Of a DNA stretch of 64,000 nt, positions 43,285-53,214 are shown piece after piece. Every line of letters begins with the position of its first letter. Positions within the stretch are counted from its first letter, which is position 1. The notes under the pieces are model-generated. The model was not told where the DNA came from, did no database searches, and saw only the letters and a list, made by a program, of their open reading frames with translations. Source of the DNA: Bacteroidales bacterium (GTDB taxonomy: Bacteria; Bacteroidota; Bacteroidia; Bacteroidales; VadinHA17); contig JADKBK010000003.1 in assembly GCA_016715075.1 (NCBI GenBank), positions 124,001 to 188,000 of the forward strand, in the 5' to 3' direction. Position numbers and translations under genes: made by a program.

Positions 43285-44634
43285 TCAGATTTCCGGTGCA
43301 AGGCCTATTACAGGTATTGTCTCAGGGATTCCTGGAACAGGGCCGAATGCATAGCTTTTTGGTCCAAGATAGAGATCGGAATTCATAACTTCCTCCCAGG
43401 AGACATCCTTACCGGTATATGCCGATATCCTTGCCATTATTGTAGTAAGTGTTGAGTTCACCTGGGCCTCAGCATCATTGATGGTATTTCCTGTACGGAT
43501 GGCAGTCACCAGGTTAATATGTTCCTGTACAAACGGATCCTTGACTTTCCAGGTAAGGTCGGTAGCATTCTCTTCAGGGTAAGGATACTTCCAGATCTCT
43601 TCACCCTTAAGATTATAGAGTATTCCTTTGGCATCTGCAAATCCTTCGGTGCCGGTTATGTGTACTTTTGATTCATTACTGCAGCCGGTTATCTGACGCG
43701 CAGCGCAGTGGGTATGCATTCCATTGTCATATACATATTCAACACTAAAAAAATCATACTGGTCACCAGTAACCCTGCGTTGTCTGCCGCCCCATCCGAT
43801 TGCCCTGACAGGATTTTTATCGATATACCAGTTCATTACATCAACCTGATGAATGAATTGTTCAACTATATGATCGCCCGAGAGCCAGCAGAAGTTTGCC
43901 CAGTTCCTTAGCATATACTCCATATCTGACCATCCCGGCTGACGTTTGATAACCCAAAGGGAACCTCCATTTCTGATCACGTGGGCACTCACTATTTCAC
44001 CTATTTGTCCGCTTGCCACCCTGCGATGAGTTTCAATATAATCTTTCGATTTCCTTAGTATTGTGCCGCTTACGATGCAAAGATTGCTTTGTTTGGCTCT
44101 CTCTGAAGAGACCAGAACGGAACGTGCTCCTACCGGATCCACGGCACATGGTTTCTCCATGAAGATATGCTTACCGGCTTTAACAGCTGCCTCAACATGC
44201 TGAGGACGGAAATGTGGAGGGGTACACAGCAGGACGATATCAACACCCGAATCGAGAACCTTTTCATATGCGTCAAAACCCAGGAAGCATTTGTCATCGG
44301 CAATTTCAACATTTTTCTGAGTTTTAAGCTCTCCCCTGCATTTATCAAGTCTATCCTGGAAGACATCACCAAGAGCAGTGATCTGAAGATTAGGACCGGC
44401 GTCAAGGAAATTGATGGCGGCTCCTGTTCCCCGTCCCCCGCAACCTATCAGACCTGCCTTCAGTACTTTCCCATCAGGCGCCTGGTTAAGTAATTCAGGA
44501 AGCTTTATCTCTTTCTTCTTTGAATTTCCATCCTTGCAGGAGCTAAGAAGCTGGGCAGCTCCTATTGTTCCGATGGCAGCCAATGCAGAATTTGATATGA
44601 ATCTGCGGCGGCTCTGGTCAGTTTTGTTTGTCAT
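43285..44634 (-). CDS. Tat-exported Gfo/Idh/MocA oxidoreductase
   Basis: This 449-aa oxidoreductase starts at ATG 44634 with a twin-arginine signal (QSRRRFISNSALAA) ending LLSSCKDG, possibly lipoprotein-type. A Rossmann segment (KAGLIGCGGRGTGAA) follows, then the EKP motif HIFMEKPCAVDP at about residues 170-181. A later CSNESKVHITGTEG segment and an NWYIDKNPVRAIGWGG active-site-like region are present. An upstream in-frame ATG would spoil the signal. It lies next to the isomerase, suggesting a two-step periplasmic sugar modification (oxidation, then isomerisation or cleavage); this is inferred. Confidence 0.87.
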   Translation of the reverse strand: MTNKTDQSRRRFISNSALAAIGTIGAAQLLSSCKDGNSKKKEIKLPELLNQAPDGKVLKAGLIGCGGRGTGAAINFLDAGPNLQITALGDVFQDRLDKCRGELKTQKNVEIADDKCFLGFDAYEKVLDSGVDIVLLCTPPHFRPQHVEAAVKAGKHIFMEKPCAVDPVGARSVLVSSERAKQSNLCIVSGTILRKSKDYIETHRRVASGQIGEIVSAHVIRNGGSLWVIKRQPGWSDMEYMLRNWANFCWLSGDHIVEQFIHQVDVMNWYIDKNPVRAIGWGGRQRRVTGDQYDFFSVEYVYDNGMHTHCAARQITGCSNESKVHITGTEGFADAKGILYNLKGEEIWKYPYPEENATDLTWKVKDPFVQEHINLVTAIRTGNTINDAEAQVNSTLTTIMARISAYTGKDVSWEEVMNSDLYLGPKSYAFGPVPGIPETIPVIGLAPEI

Positions 44635-44815
44635 AGCTTGAGTTATTAAGGTAGATCGGATAATAGAGTAATGATATTCTATAAAAATATAAAAAAGAGT
44701 TTGATTCACGGATTATTTAACAATATTTTACTTTTCATATGATTGTGTTTGTCATGGGAATGATAAGTATTTGAAAAAAATTACTATATTTAAGTAACGG
44801 AAACATACCATTGGA

Positions 44816-45532
44816 ATGCGTTTGCGACTTTATGCACTTATTTCAATCCCTATTTTTGCAGTCCTCTATTGTATAACGGCAATCGGAGTCCTAATCGTTT
44901 TGATCTTTGCCGCTTTAAAAATGAGAAAACCAATAAGTGTACTCTCACAACTTTGGGCAAAATCTGTATTTCTTCTTATAGGTAAAAGATTCAGGGTGCA
45001 TGGAATGGAAAACATAGGAAAAGGGAAAAAATATATTCTTGTTGCCAACCATGCCAGCCTCTTTGATATTGTTGCAATAATGTCATTCTATCCGGGTATT
45101 TCCTGGTTCGGACATGAACGTCTGCTGAAAGTGCCACTTTTTGGCACTATTCTGAAGATGACAGACTATGTGCCATTCAAGGAACCAAATTACAGGAATA
45201 CCCGGAAGATGATTGAGCAGCTGGTTCAGAAATCAAAAGATCAGACAGTAGCCATCTTTCCGGAAGGGACCAGAACACTTAATGGAAGGATTAATTCATT
45301 TTACAGGGGCTTCATTTACCTCTACAGGAACAGGGAGCATGAAATATTACCTGTAACATTGAACGGATTCTATGATCTGAAACCTAAAAACCGGTCATAT
45401 ATCAATTTCAGTTCCAGGCTGGAGGTTATAATCCACAAACCTATAAAGAGAGAAGAGCTGACAGACAAATGCGATATGGAAATAATTGAAACCGTAAAAC
45501 AAATAATAGAATCCGCATACAAAAAGAATTAA
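44816..45532 (+). CDS. 1-acyl-sn-glycerol-3-phosphate acyltransferase (PlsC)
   Basis: This 238-aa acyltransferase has one N-terminal membrane helix, the HX4D block NHASLFD at about residues 77-83, VPFKEPNYRNTRKM and IFPEGTRTL (block III). It acylates lysophosphatidic acid to phosphatidic acid at the inner membrane. Unlike the gene at 7115 it has fully canonical motifs. A lipid kinase gene follows 78 bp downstream and then a HAD phosphatase, all in phospholipid turnover. Confidence 0.9.
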   Translation: MRLRLYALISIPIFAVLYCITAIGVLIVLIFAALKMRKPISVLSQLWAKSVFLLIGKRFRVHGMENIGKGKKYILVANHASLFDIVAIMSFYPGISWFGHERLLKVPLFGTILKMTDYVPFKEPNYRNTRKMIEQLVQKSKDQTVAIFPEGTRTLNGRINSFYRGFIYLYRNREHEILPVTLNGFYDLKPKNRSYINFSSRLEVIIHKPIKREELTDKCDMEIIETVKQIIESAYKKN

Positions 45533-45610
45533 TCCTGAGTGACGAAAAGTTCCCGGGTGTACCCTTGAGTAATTTAGCTTCCTTTGTGGTTTTAAATATA
45601 ATTTATTGAT

Positions 45611-46528
45611 ATGACAGATAAATGGGTTTTTATTGTCAATCCTGTTGCAGGAGGAGGATCCGCAAAATCTCAGTTGCCGTTGCTGGAGAAGTTGATTAAA
45701 AAGAATAATATCGATGCAGAAATTGCTTTTACAATAAAACACGGACATGCAGCTGAATTATCAGGGACATTCCTTGGGAAAGGGTTCAGATACATCATCG
45801 GAGTTGGAGGCGACGGAACACTTAATGAAATTGCCAGGCCCTTAATTGGTAATAAGGAGGTAATTACCGGGCTTATCCCTGCAGGCACCGGAAATGATTT
45901 CGTACAGATCCTGGGGTTTCCGAACCGTTTTGGTGAGAGTGATTGGGAAACGTTTTTCAAAAGTAACGTCATACCGATGGATGTAGGAAAGGTAAATGGA
46001 ATGATTTTCCTTAACGGTATGGGACTGGGTTTTGATGCACAGGTTGCCTCAGAAAATTACACTGAACCCGGCACGGTGAAGGAAGGTGGTAAAAATAAAT
46101 ATATCTGGCATATAATAAAGACTCTCCTTTTCTTCAGGGAAAAAAGAATGACTGCAATAACAGAAAACGGACGACTGGAAACCGACTGCTTTATTAACAC
46201 TATAGCCAATGGCAGAAGGTTTGCCGGGGGATTCTTACTTACTCCAGGGGCTATGGCAAATGACGGTCTCCTTGATGTATGTTCAATAAAAAAACTCTCT
46301 CTCCCGGGGAGATTCCAGATCCTGCTGAAAGTACCAAAAGGGCAGCACATTAGCGACAGAAGAGTTAATTACTACCAGACATCCGGATTGAAGCTTGAAT
46401 TTCCGGAAGCTGTACCCTATCATGTTGACGGTGAACTGTATTTTTCCGATAGTTTTGATGTTAGCCTGATACCACTGGGACTTAATTTAATCTATAACCC
46501 TGATGGACCACACTTTTTCAGAAGATAG
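45611..46528 (+). CDS. Diacylglycerol kinase-family lipid kinase
   Basis: This 305-aa DagK/YegS-like kinase has the catalytic GVGGDGTLNEIARPL (about residues 63-77), VNPVAGGG at the N-terminus, and LIPAGTGNDFVQ (about 94-105). These family members phosphorylate diacylglycerol or other lipids at the membrane using ATP. It follows the PlsC gene, so it can recycle diacylglycerol to phosphatidic acid. Sphingosine kinase-like activity is an alternative, since the organism makes sphingolipids. Confidence 0.85.
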   Translation: MTDKWVFIVNPVAGGGSAKSQLPLLEKLIKKNNIDAEIAFTIKHGHAAELSGTFLGKGFRYIIGVGGDGTLNEIARPLIGNKEVITGLIPAGTGNDFVQILGFPNRFGESDWETFFKSNVIPMDVGKVNGMIFLNGMGLGFDAQVASENYTEPGTVKEGGKNKYIWHIIKTLLFFREKRMTAITENGRLETDCFINTIANGRRFAGGFLLTPGAMANDGLLDVCSIKKLSLPGRFQILLKVPKGQHISDRRVNYYQTSGLKLEFPEAVPYHVDGELYFSDSFDVSLIPLGLNLIYNPDGPHFFRR

Positions 46529-47195
46529 GGAAATTGTCAGAAAAGGGATAGCATTTTTTGATCTCGACAAAACAATCATCAGGGAAATAAGCGGCAGGGC
46601 AATAATAAAGATGGCCTGGAAACAAGGACTTATTCCATTGATCGGGCTTTTTAAGGCTTTTTACCTTTATATCCTCTTTAAGCTGGGAATTAGGGAACCG
46701 CTTAATGTAATTGATGATATGGTAGGTTGGGTGAAAGGTAAGCATGAAACTGAGCTGGAACAACTATGCTCAGACGCTTTCAGAGAGTCATTATTGCCTT
46801 CGGTATTTGAGGAGGCAAAACATGAGATAAATGTTCACAAGGAAAATAACATTAAAGTTATTATCCTGTCTTCAGCACTGAATTACATCTGCAGGGCAAT
46901 GGCAGATGAACTGGGGATGGATGGTTATATCTGTTCTGTTCTGGAATCAAAAGAGGGATATTTTACAGGACGACCGGTTGGACGACTATGTTTTGGTGCG
47001 GAAAAGCTTGACAGGCTGATCGGATATTGCGCTTCTAATAACATTTCTCATACTGATATATGGTATTATGCCGATTCAATATCCGATCTTCCTGTACTTA
47101 ACTCAGTAGGCAACCCTGTTTGTGTCAATCCCGACAGGGAGCTTAGAGCGGAGGCACTGAAAAGAGGATGGAAAATTGTCAATTGGGAAAATTAG
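46503..47195 (+). CDS. HAD-IB family phosphatase
   Basis: This 230-aa HAD hydrolase has motif I FFDLDKTI (DxDxT, about residues 19-26), motif II IILSSALNYI, and motif IV-like YADSISDLPVL. The pattern matches HAD-IB enzymes such as the SerB-like and lysophosphatidic-acid or phosphatidylglycerophosphate-type phosphatases. It overlaps the lipid kinase end by 26 nt and converges with a 4-nt overlap on the DUF2961 stop. A role in lipid phosphate removal is inferred from context. Confidence 0.8.
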   Translation: MDHTFSEDREIVRKGIAFFDLDKTIIREISGRAIIKMAWKQGLIPLIGLFKAFYLYILFKLGIREPLNVIDDMVGWVKGKHETELEQLCSDAFRESLLPSVFEEAKHEINVHKENNIKVIILSSALNYICRAMADELGMDGYICSVLESKEGYFTGRPVGRLCFGAEKLDRLIGYCASNNISHTDIWYYADSISDLPVLNSVGNPVCVNPDRELRAEALKRGWKIVNWEN

Positions 47196-48353
47196 TTAAC
47201 CTCAAGTTTCTGCCATTCCGGAAGTTTGGGAAATTTTGCATGAGGCTCGCTCTGGTACCAGAAGCATGCAGATGAAATGTCAGACTGCTGCTTAAGATAT
47301 CTCCCTCCCTGATGCCATCCAAGATCCTGAATTGTAATTTTAAGATCAGTATCAAAGCGTATGGGATCCATTATATGCCATCTGTATAATCCGAACCTCT
47401 GCTGTGATTTGTACGATCCGTCAGGTTTGATCACCTGAACCAGTCCGCTGTAAGGTGTACAGAATTCGGTATACTTGCCTTCCCCTGTCAAAATTGTACG
47501 ATCCGCAAAAATAATCTTCTGTCCCGGTACCACATATTGTTGGGAATTTTGAATCGCCATCCATGAAGAATTTTATTTCTCCTTCTCCCCACCAGCCGTT
47601 ATTATTGACTCCCCAGGCAAGATAGACCCCTACAAACTGGCCTTTCCCTTTAATGCCATCATTTATTGTGTAAACGGATGTCTCATTTGGGTTTGATCTC
47701 CTGAACTGGGTATGGAAATATCCGGCATCAGAAGGAACCTCTGTCAGAGTATAATCTACCTGATAATAAAGTGTCATGGCATCTGCATCATTGATATTTT
47801 CCATTGTTATTCTGCACTTTTTGCGGAAGGGCATCACCCAGTAGCAGTTAAAAGCGCTTCCGGGGTTCACACATACTGCTGAGGAGACGAGATGTGAATA
47901 CTGATTCCATCCCATACCAAAAAAATCACCTACCGGGCACTCAACCGAGGGTTCCGTCTCATCATCCCAATAAATACGAAGGATCGAAAATCGCCAGTTC
48001 CCTGTGGGTGTCATCCAGATATGCTGGATAGCTCCCGGACCGTCGATTACAGCCATTGTAAAGGTCTCACCAGGATTAATTCTTACAAACGGATTAACTT
48101 TCCAACCCTGTCCCAGATCACGGGCTGCATGAGTGGCATTGGCAGTATTTGGCAAATCCTTGTCAGCCGGATCTGCCATTCCTGCTTTCCCCTTTTCGCC
48201 CGAAAAGTTTTCAGGACTGATCGATCTGGTCTTTGCGTCGGATAACCTGTAAAGGTTGCCCATATTCATATCCAGGCCGTTAAATTTGCTCTGTGCCGAC
48301 AGAATAAAAGGAATAAAAAAGATAATTAATGCTATTGAAAGTGATTTTTTCAT
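47192..48353 (-). pseudogene. Secreted DUF2961 protein, frameshifted
   Basis: From ATG at 48353 the protein has a signal peptide (ends LSAQ) and DUF2961 motifs: INPGETFTMAVIDGPGAIQHIWM, ILRIYWDDETEPSVECPVGDFFG and CGTGTEDYFCGSYNFD. It then goes out of frame at about 47485-47495. Adding two bases (AC) restores DTGEGKYTEF and the C-terminal part to the stop at 47192, 387 aa in all. The family is beta-rich and secreted, with enzyme activity on arabinogalactan-like glycans shown for some relatives. Sequencing error is likely. Confidence 0.8.
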
Positions 48354-48476
48354 TTTTGTTGATTTTAGGATTTATAATGCAATATAATCCTAAAAACATA
48401 AACTGAAAATAAAATCCCGGAGAAACTCATCCCATATTACGCTGAAATATTATATATAGTTATGAATGAATAAGAT

Positions 48477-48520
48477 ACATGAGATTCCTCACTCCGTTTG
48501 GAATGACAGTTCACTATTAG
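48477..48520. repeat. Fragment of the GATTCCTCACTC...GGAATGACAG repeat
   Basis: ATGAGATTCCTCACTCCGTTT then GGAATGACAGTTCAC resembles the arms of the repeat at 37985-38128, but the palindrome is incomplete. Confidence 0.4.
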
Positions 48521-48571
48521 GTGAAGGGAGGGGAAAGTAGTGACAGCTATGCCTCCAACCTCCTGAAAAAA

Positions 48572-49039
48572 TCAGAAAACATACCTTACAGACAGGCCAA
48601 AATCGGTCCAGAAACCAGTATATCCTGCCAGGTTAAAAGCCGGCTTCAGATCGAACCCGATATTGACAGGAGCTTCATCGAATGTATACTCAATCCCTAT
48701 GATTCCGTCAATCCCAAATACATTATATGTTGAACCTGGTGTCCCCCATTCAACATCATTACCATTATAGAAGCCTACATGAGCGCCGAATCCGTAATAC
48801 CACCGAAGATTATCTGTATCGAAAGCCTTATTGTGTACCTCATATAATCCTACGATATCGAAACCATGCCATTTTGTGGTAAGCAAGCCTTCAATCGCCT
48901 TCCGTTCATTAAGAAAATGCTTAACTGTAAAACCTGACCCGGTCCCGAACCTTAAACCAAGACCTGTTTTATAATCCTGTGCATACGACAACGCTGCGAA
49001 AGTTAAAGCCAATAATGCCGTAAGAATAATTCTCCTCAT
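48572..49039 (-). CDS. Outer-membrane beta-barrel protein
   Basis: This 155-aa protein has a signal peptide ending SYAQ and then alternating beta-strand patterns (LGLRFGTGSGFTVKHFL, WYYGFGAHVGFYNG, NIGFDLKPAFNLAGY), ending in the outer-membrane-type aromatic FGLSVRYVF. It probably forms a small 8-stranded barrel. No ligand is evident. A 12-bp inverted repeat lies upstream at 49157-49190. Confidence 0.83.
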   Translation of the reverse strand: MRRIILTALLALTFAALSYAQDYKTGLGLRFGTGSGFTVKHFLNERKAIEGLLTTKWHGFDIVGLYEVHNKAFDTDNLRWYYGFGAHVGFYNGNDVEWGTPGSTYNVFGIDGIIGIEYTFDEAPVNIGFDLKPAFNLAGYTGFWTDFGLSVRYVF

Positions 49040-49156
49040 AAAAGATATTTTTGAAATTTTCGCGCAAAACTAATATAAAAAGATAATAAACGAAGAGGAG
49101 TGTGTTTTTGGTATTCATGGAATACAACATTTTTCCTTGAGATTTTTGTATTAACT

Positions 49157-49190
49157 TGAACTTACCTCCTCTATTCCAGAGGTAAGTTCA
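49157..49190. promoter_or_regulatory. Perfect 12-bp inverted repeat upstream of two divergent genes
   Basis: TGAACTTACCTC (49157-49168) and its complement (49179-49190) enclose a 10-nt loop. It lies between the outer-membrane barrel gene (minus) and the glycosidase-like gene (plus), about 105-120 bp from each start. It can be an operator or a hairpin. No U-tract follows it. Confidence 0.5.
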
Positions 49191-49294
49191 TGAAGCAAAA
49201 AAGGAAAACTGATATTTAAAAAATTGTCTAAATTCATACCATTAAATTGATCTTCACCACGGTGAAAAACTTTCAATACTAAAACCTCAGACAA

Positions 49295-51819
49295 ATGAGA
49301 CAAAAGCATTTCAGGAGTATCTGTCTGCTGATCATCATATCACAGATCTTTTCCATAGCAAAAGGACAGGGTCCTACAGTCCATGATTCTGAATCAGGGA
49401 AGATTAAAATTCAGGATAAAAAGGGAAATCTAAAACTCAATATTGATTATAGTAATAAATGCATAATCGACAATGTTGAGATTCTTGGACATGCAGTTGT
49501 CTCAAACAACAGAGGTGTTTGCAGTTCCGTAAAACTGAATGGTAAAATTTACACCACAGCTTCCGGTATAGGTTCACCGGAGGTAAAAACTGAGGGAGAA
49601 AAGATTGTAATAGACAGCATAAAATTTGGTGAAAAAGAGAATATGGTAACCGAGAAGTGGATTTTCCATTCTGATTCCGAATACATTGACTGGACAATTG
49701 AGAGAAGATATGAGAAGAACATGACTCTGGAAGATACCGGTTTCCCTGAGTGGTCATTTAACAATATGGAAACCTGGACGGGAGCATTTCCGGGAACAGG
49801 AGGTGTAGCCTGGTGCAAGTTCTTTGACAGGGTCGATGCATCATTTGGAAATCATTCAGGCAGAGTCACATTCTGGAACCAGCAGAATAAGACATGCCTG
49901 AGAATTGAACCTTCCCAGCCTGCAGGACAGCATGTGGCTGTCAGATTCAGCCGTCAGCCCGATAACAGATTCACACTTAATTATTCTGTTACAGAAGATG
50001 AACTCAGGACAAAGTATTCCCTGTCGAGGTTTATTATTGACCATCAGGATATCTGGGATTCATTTGATGCGATGGGAAAGACAAGTATAACCTACAGGCT
50101 CACCGCTTTAAATTATGATGAAGAGTATTCAAGGGGTGATTTCAGGGGTTTCAGTAATGAATCGGTAAGAAGTGTATTGAATACCATTGCTAGGGTGGGT
50201 GTCATTGATGAAAAGCTTATGGGTTCAAATAACTGGCATCTTGATATGGGCTTTGTGTGTCTTCACGAACACTGGGTTGCCCAGATGGGGCTGGCTATTA
50301 ATGATCATGATTACCAGGAAAACTACAGGAGAACCCTCGACTATTTTCGGGATAATGCTGTCGCCGGGGATGGTAATGTTAAGGACCGGTGGGCTTACAG
50401 GATATGGGACTCGGAACCGGGAACATTTGAAAACGGATTTTATGAATGTCAGTGGGGAGATCTTTTAGATGCCAATACCGATTATGTGATCAATGTCGCT
50501 GAGCTATTCCAGCTCAATGGCGATGAAGGATGGGTCAGAAGTCATAAGCTTCAGTGCGAAAAGGCTCTTGGCTTCCTTCTTAACAGAGATTCCGACAAAA
50601 ACGGATTGATTGAAGTATTTGCCTCCTCTCACAGTGAAAAGAAGGGAAGTGACTGGATAGACGTTATCTGGGCATCCTGGGAAAATGCCTTCATAAATGC
50701 CAAACTCTATTATGCATTAATACAATGGGCAGATATTGAAGAACTTACCGGAGATCCAACTAAGGCAGGTTATTACAGGAACTTGCTGAAAGGTGTAAAT
50801 TCCGCTTCAATAAGCCGGTGACTGAGGGAGGTTTCTGGAGTCCTGAGAATAAATGGTATGTCTACTGGCTCGACAAAGACAGATCAGTTCATGGAGACAA
50901 TCTGGTGACTCCCGTTAATTTTATGGCAATTGCATATGGAATATGTGATGATAAATCAAGAATTGATTCCATCCTGAGCAGGATTGAAGCTCTCATGCAG
51001 AAAGAAAAATTATTCATGTGGCCAATAAGTTTTTTTCCCTACCAGCCTGATGAGGGCTACACTGTCAATTATCCTTTTCCCAATTATGAAAACGGAGATA
51101 TTTTCCTTGCCTGGGGTGAGGTTGGGATCAGGGCCTATCAGGACTTTGATCCTTCTATACCAATTAAATACATTACAAATGTACTTAATCAATATGAAAA
51201 AGATGGCCTGGCTTTCCAGAGATATGACCGGACTAAACAGGAAGGGGTTGGAGATGACATACTTGCAAATAACTCTCTTCCGGTAGTTGGCTTATACAGG
51301 GATATTTACGGAATACAGCCCAGGCACAACCGTTTGTACCTGGACCCTCACATGACCCCTCAGCTGAACGGGACTGTCATTAATTACAGGCTGAGAGATC
51401 AGGATTATCTGATAGAGCTCGCCGTGAAAAATTATTCCGCCAGTATCAACTACTTTACAATCAACTCTGCAGAGAATTTCAGCATAAACAATGAAGAGAA
51501 CAAAATCTTCTATTATAGTGGAAAAAACAGAATGCCGTCAATGGTTCTGACAAGGGACAAGCAATCAGGACTGATTATCAGGTTTAATAGCCATGATAAA
51601 AATAACAGAGAAGTATTAAGCTGGAAGGCTTCTTCAAAAACAGAATCAATGATAACAGACTATGAGATCTTTATGCTGAAACCCGGTAACTCCTACACCA
51701 TTCTTCGGAACAATAAAATACTCCGGACTGAAGTCAGTGATCCGGAAGGAAGGATCCACTTCTCCGGTAAAGCTGAACCAGGCAAAGAAGATCTTTTTGA
51801 AATCAGAGGAAATGAATAA
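49295..51819 (+). pseudogene. Six-hairpin glycosidase-like secreted protein, one-base frameshift
   Basis: From ATG at 49295 the protein has a signal peptide (ends SIAKG), a beta-sandwich N-terminal part (about residues 30-260), and an alpha/alpha toroid with WHLDMGFVCLHEHWVAQMG and DRWAYRIWDSEPG. It breaks at about 50786-50800. Adding one base joins KFRFNKPVTEGGFWSPEN and the rest, with NKWYVYWLDKDRSVHG, to the stop at 51819, 841 aa in total. The length and fold fit clan GH-L/GH-M-like glycosidases; the family and substrate are not recognised. The same frameshift pattern as elsewhere suggests sequencing error. Confidence 0.75.
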
Positions 51820-51962
51820 TAATTCAGCTGAAATCAAATAAGTATGCATTATCTGTTTTTACTGTATTTCCTATTAATCTGGAAATAGATTATTTATGTA
51901 TTTTATTTATAATGATGATAAATAACATACTCCTGTTAACAAATTCACAACATTTATCCTAT

Positions 51963-51970
51963 TACTTTTG
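51963..51970 (+). promoter_or_regulatory. Candidate promoter of the HmuY/TonB operon
   Basis: TACTTTTG matches TAnnTTTG. No TTTG stands at the correct distance. The leader to the HmuY ATG would be about 165 nt. The rest of the 321-bp gap (51820-52140) is A/T-rich; a short hydrophobic frame (51926-52042) has no start codon. Confidence 0.35.
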
Positions 51971-52140
51971 GCCATAATCCTATGGTGGTTTATTTTTGCC
52001 AGGAAAAGAGGATTAAAGGGAAATCTTCAGAATGAGTTTTAATACAATAATAAAGCATGACAGATAATTATTCTAAGAAATTAGTGAAAGTGCTGCATGC
52101 CTGATCTTCTTATACTTCAACAAACTTTAAAAAACAAATT

Positions 52141-53130
52141 ATGAAAAGGATTAATTATTTGATTATTGTGGGGATGTTTTTGATCCTTCTAAATTCTTGT
52201 GACAAGAGTACAGATTCTGTGACTCTGGAAACTAAAAGTGCTGCCATTTCACTTGGAGCAGGATATGCCAACGAGGTATACTACAGGCTGAGTGACGGAA
52301 TGATTACTTCTGTACCACGTAATAACTGGGACATAGGTTTTTCTGTCTCTCCCCGTGAAGCGGCTATTCTGACAAACGGCACATCAGGGGTAACCCTCAA
52401 AGTTTATCCGACAACACCAGGTTGGAACTGGTCTGATCCGGTTGATACTGCAGGCTATTACAACTGGCCGACATTATACAATTCCGACACTACATGGACG
52501 GAAGGTGCTTTCAATATGAATGCCACTGTACATCCAAATTACGGTTGGGGCGAATATGATATGAATACTCATAATCTTACGGGCATAGCTCTCTATATCA
52601 TCAAGACGAGAGCTGCATCATTTAAAAAGATATGGATAATGAATAAATTATCAGCCCAGCAGAAATTCACATTCCGATATTCTGACCTTGATGGCTCAAA
52701 TGAAGAGACAGTATCACTTGATCTATCAAGCAGCACAAAGAATTTTGTTTACTTCTCACTTGATACAAAGGAAGAGGTTGACAGGGAACCGGATAATGAC
52801 AAATGGGATCTCCTTTTCACAAAGTGGATTGACAAGAGCATTAATTATCCGGTAACAGGTGTGCTTCAGAATATTGATGTAACTGCACTGGAGAGCACTG
52901 ACACAGATCCCAAATCCAAAGTATTCCCTTCAACAGGATTCCTGACAAGCATGTCAACAATAGGATCCGACTGGAAGGTAATAGATATGCAAACATTTGA
53001 GTACTCTATTGATGGTACAAGGGTCTTTTATGTGAAAGATCTAAACGGTGTGGTTTATCGCCTGAAATTTAAAACGTTCGAGGGTTCCACAACAGGAAAC
53101 CTGTCGTTTGACGTTACAATTTTAAAGTAA
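52141..53130 (+). CDS. HmuY-like lipoprotein 1
   Basis: This 329-aa lipoprotein (signal ending LILLNSC) has HmuY-type beta-rich features: NEVYYRLSDG, NNWDIGFSVSP, FTFRYSDLDGSNEETVS, and DKWDLLFTKW. HmuY proteins bind haem or related tetrapyrroles at the cell surface. A TonB-dependent receptor gene lies 84 bp downstream and a second HmuY-like gene follows. Haem ligand residues cannot be assigned from sequence alone. Confidence 0.82.
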   Translation: MKRINYLIIVGMFLILLNSCDKSTDSVTLETKSAAISLGAGYANEVYYRLSDGMITSVPRNNWDIGFSVSPREAAILTNGTSGVTLKVYPTTPGWNWSDPVDTAGYYNWPTLYNSDTTWTEGAFNMNATVHPNYGWGEYDMNTHNLTGIALYIIKTRAASFKKIWIMNKLSAQQKFTFRYSDLDGSNEETVSLDLSSSTKNFVYFSLDTKEEVDREPDNDKWDLLFTKWIDKSINYPVTGVLQNIDVTALESTDTDPKSKVFPSTGFLTSMSTIGSDWKVIDMQTFEYSIDGTRVFYVKDLNGVVYRLKFKTFEGSTTGNLSFDVTILK

Positions 53131-53214
53131 TTATCCACTTTGCGGGTAAAAAAGTATCACTCAAATAGGACCTTGCCCTCAACCAGGCTGAATCTATTAC
53201 CAGTTAGTCTGTTA

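Noticed and set aside
51926..52042. Short hydrophobic frame (Leu/Ile/Trp-rich, then basic) before the HmuY gene
   Set aside because: No ATG, GTG or convincing start precedes the hydrophobic part, and a promoter-like TACTTTTG lies inside it. A frameshifted small membrane protein remains possible but is not supported.
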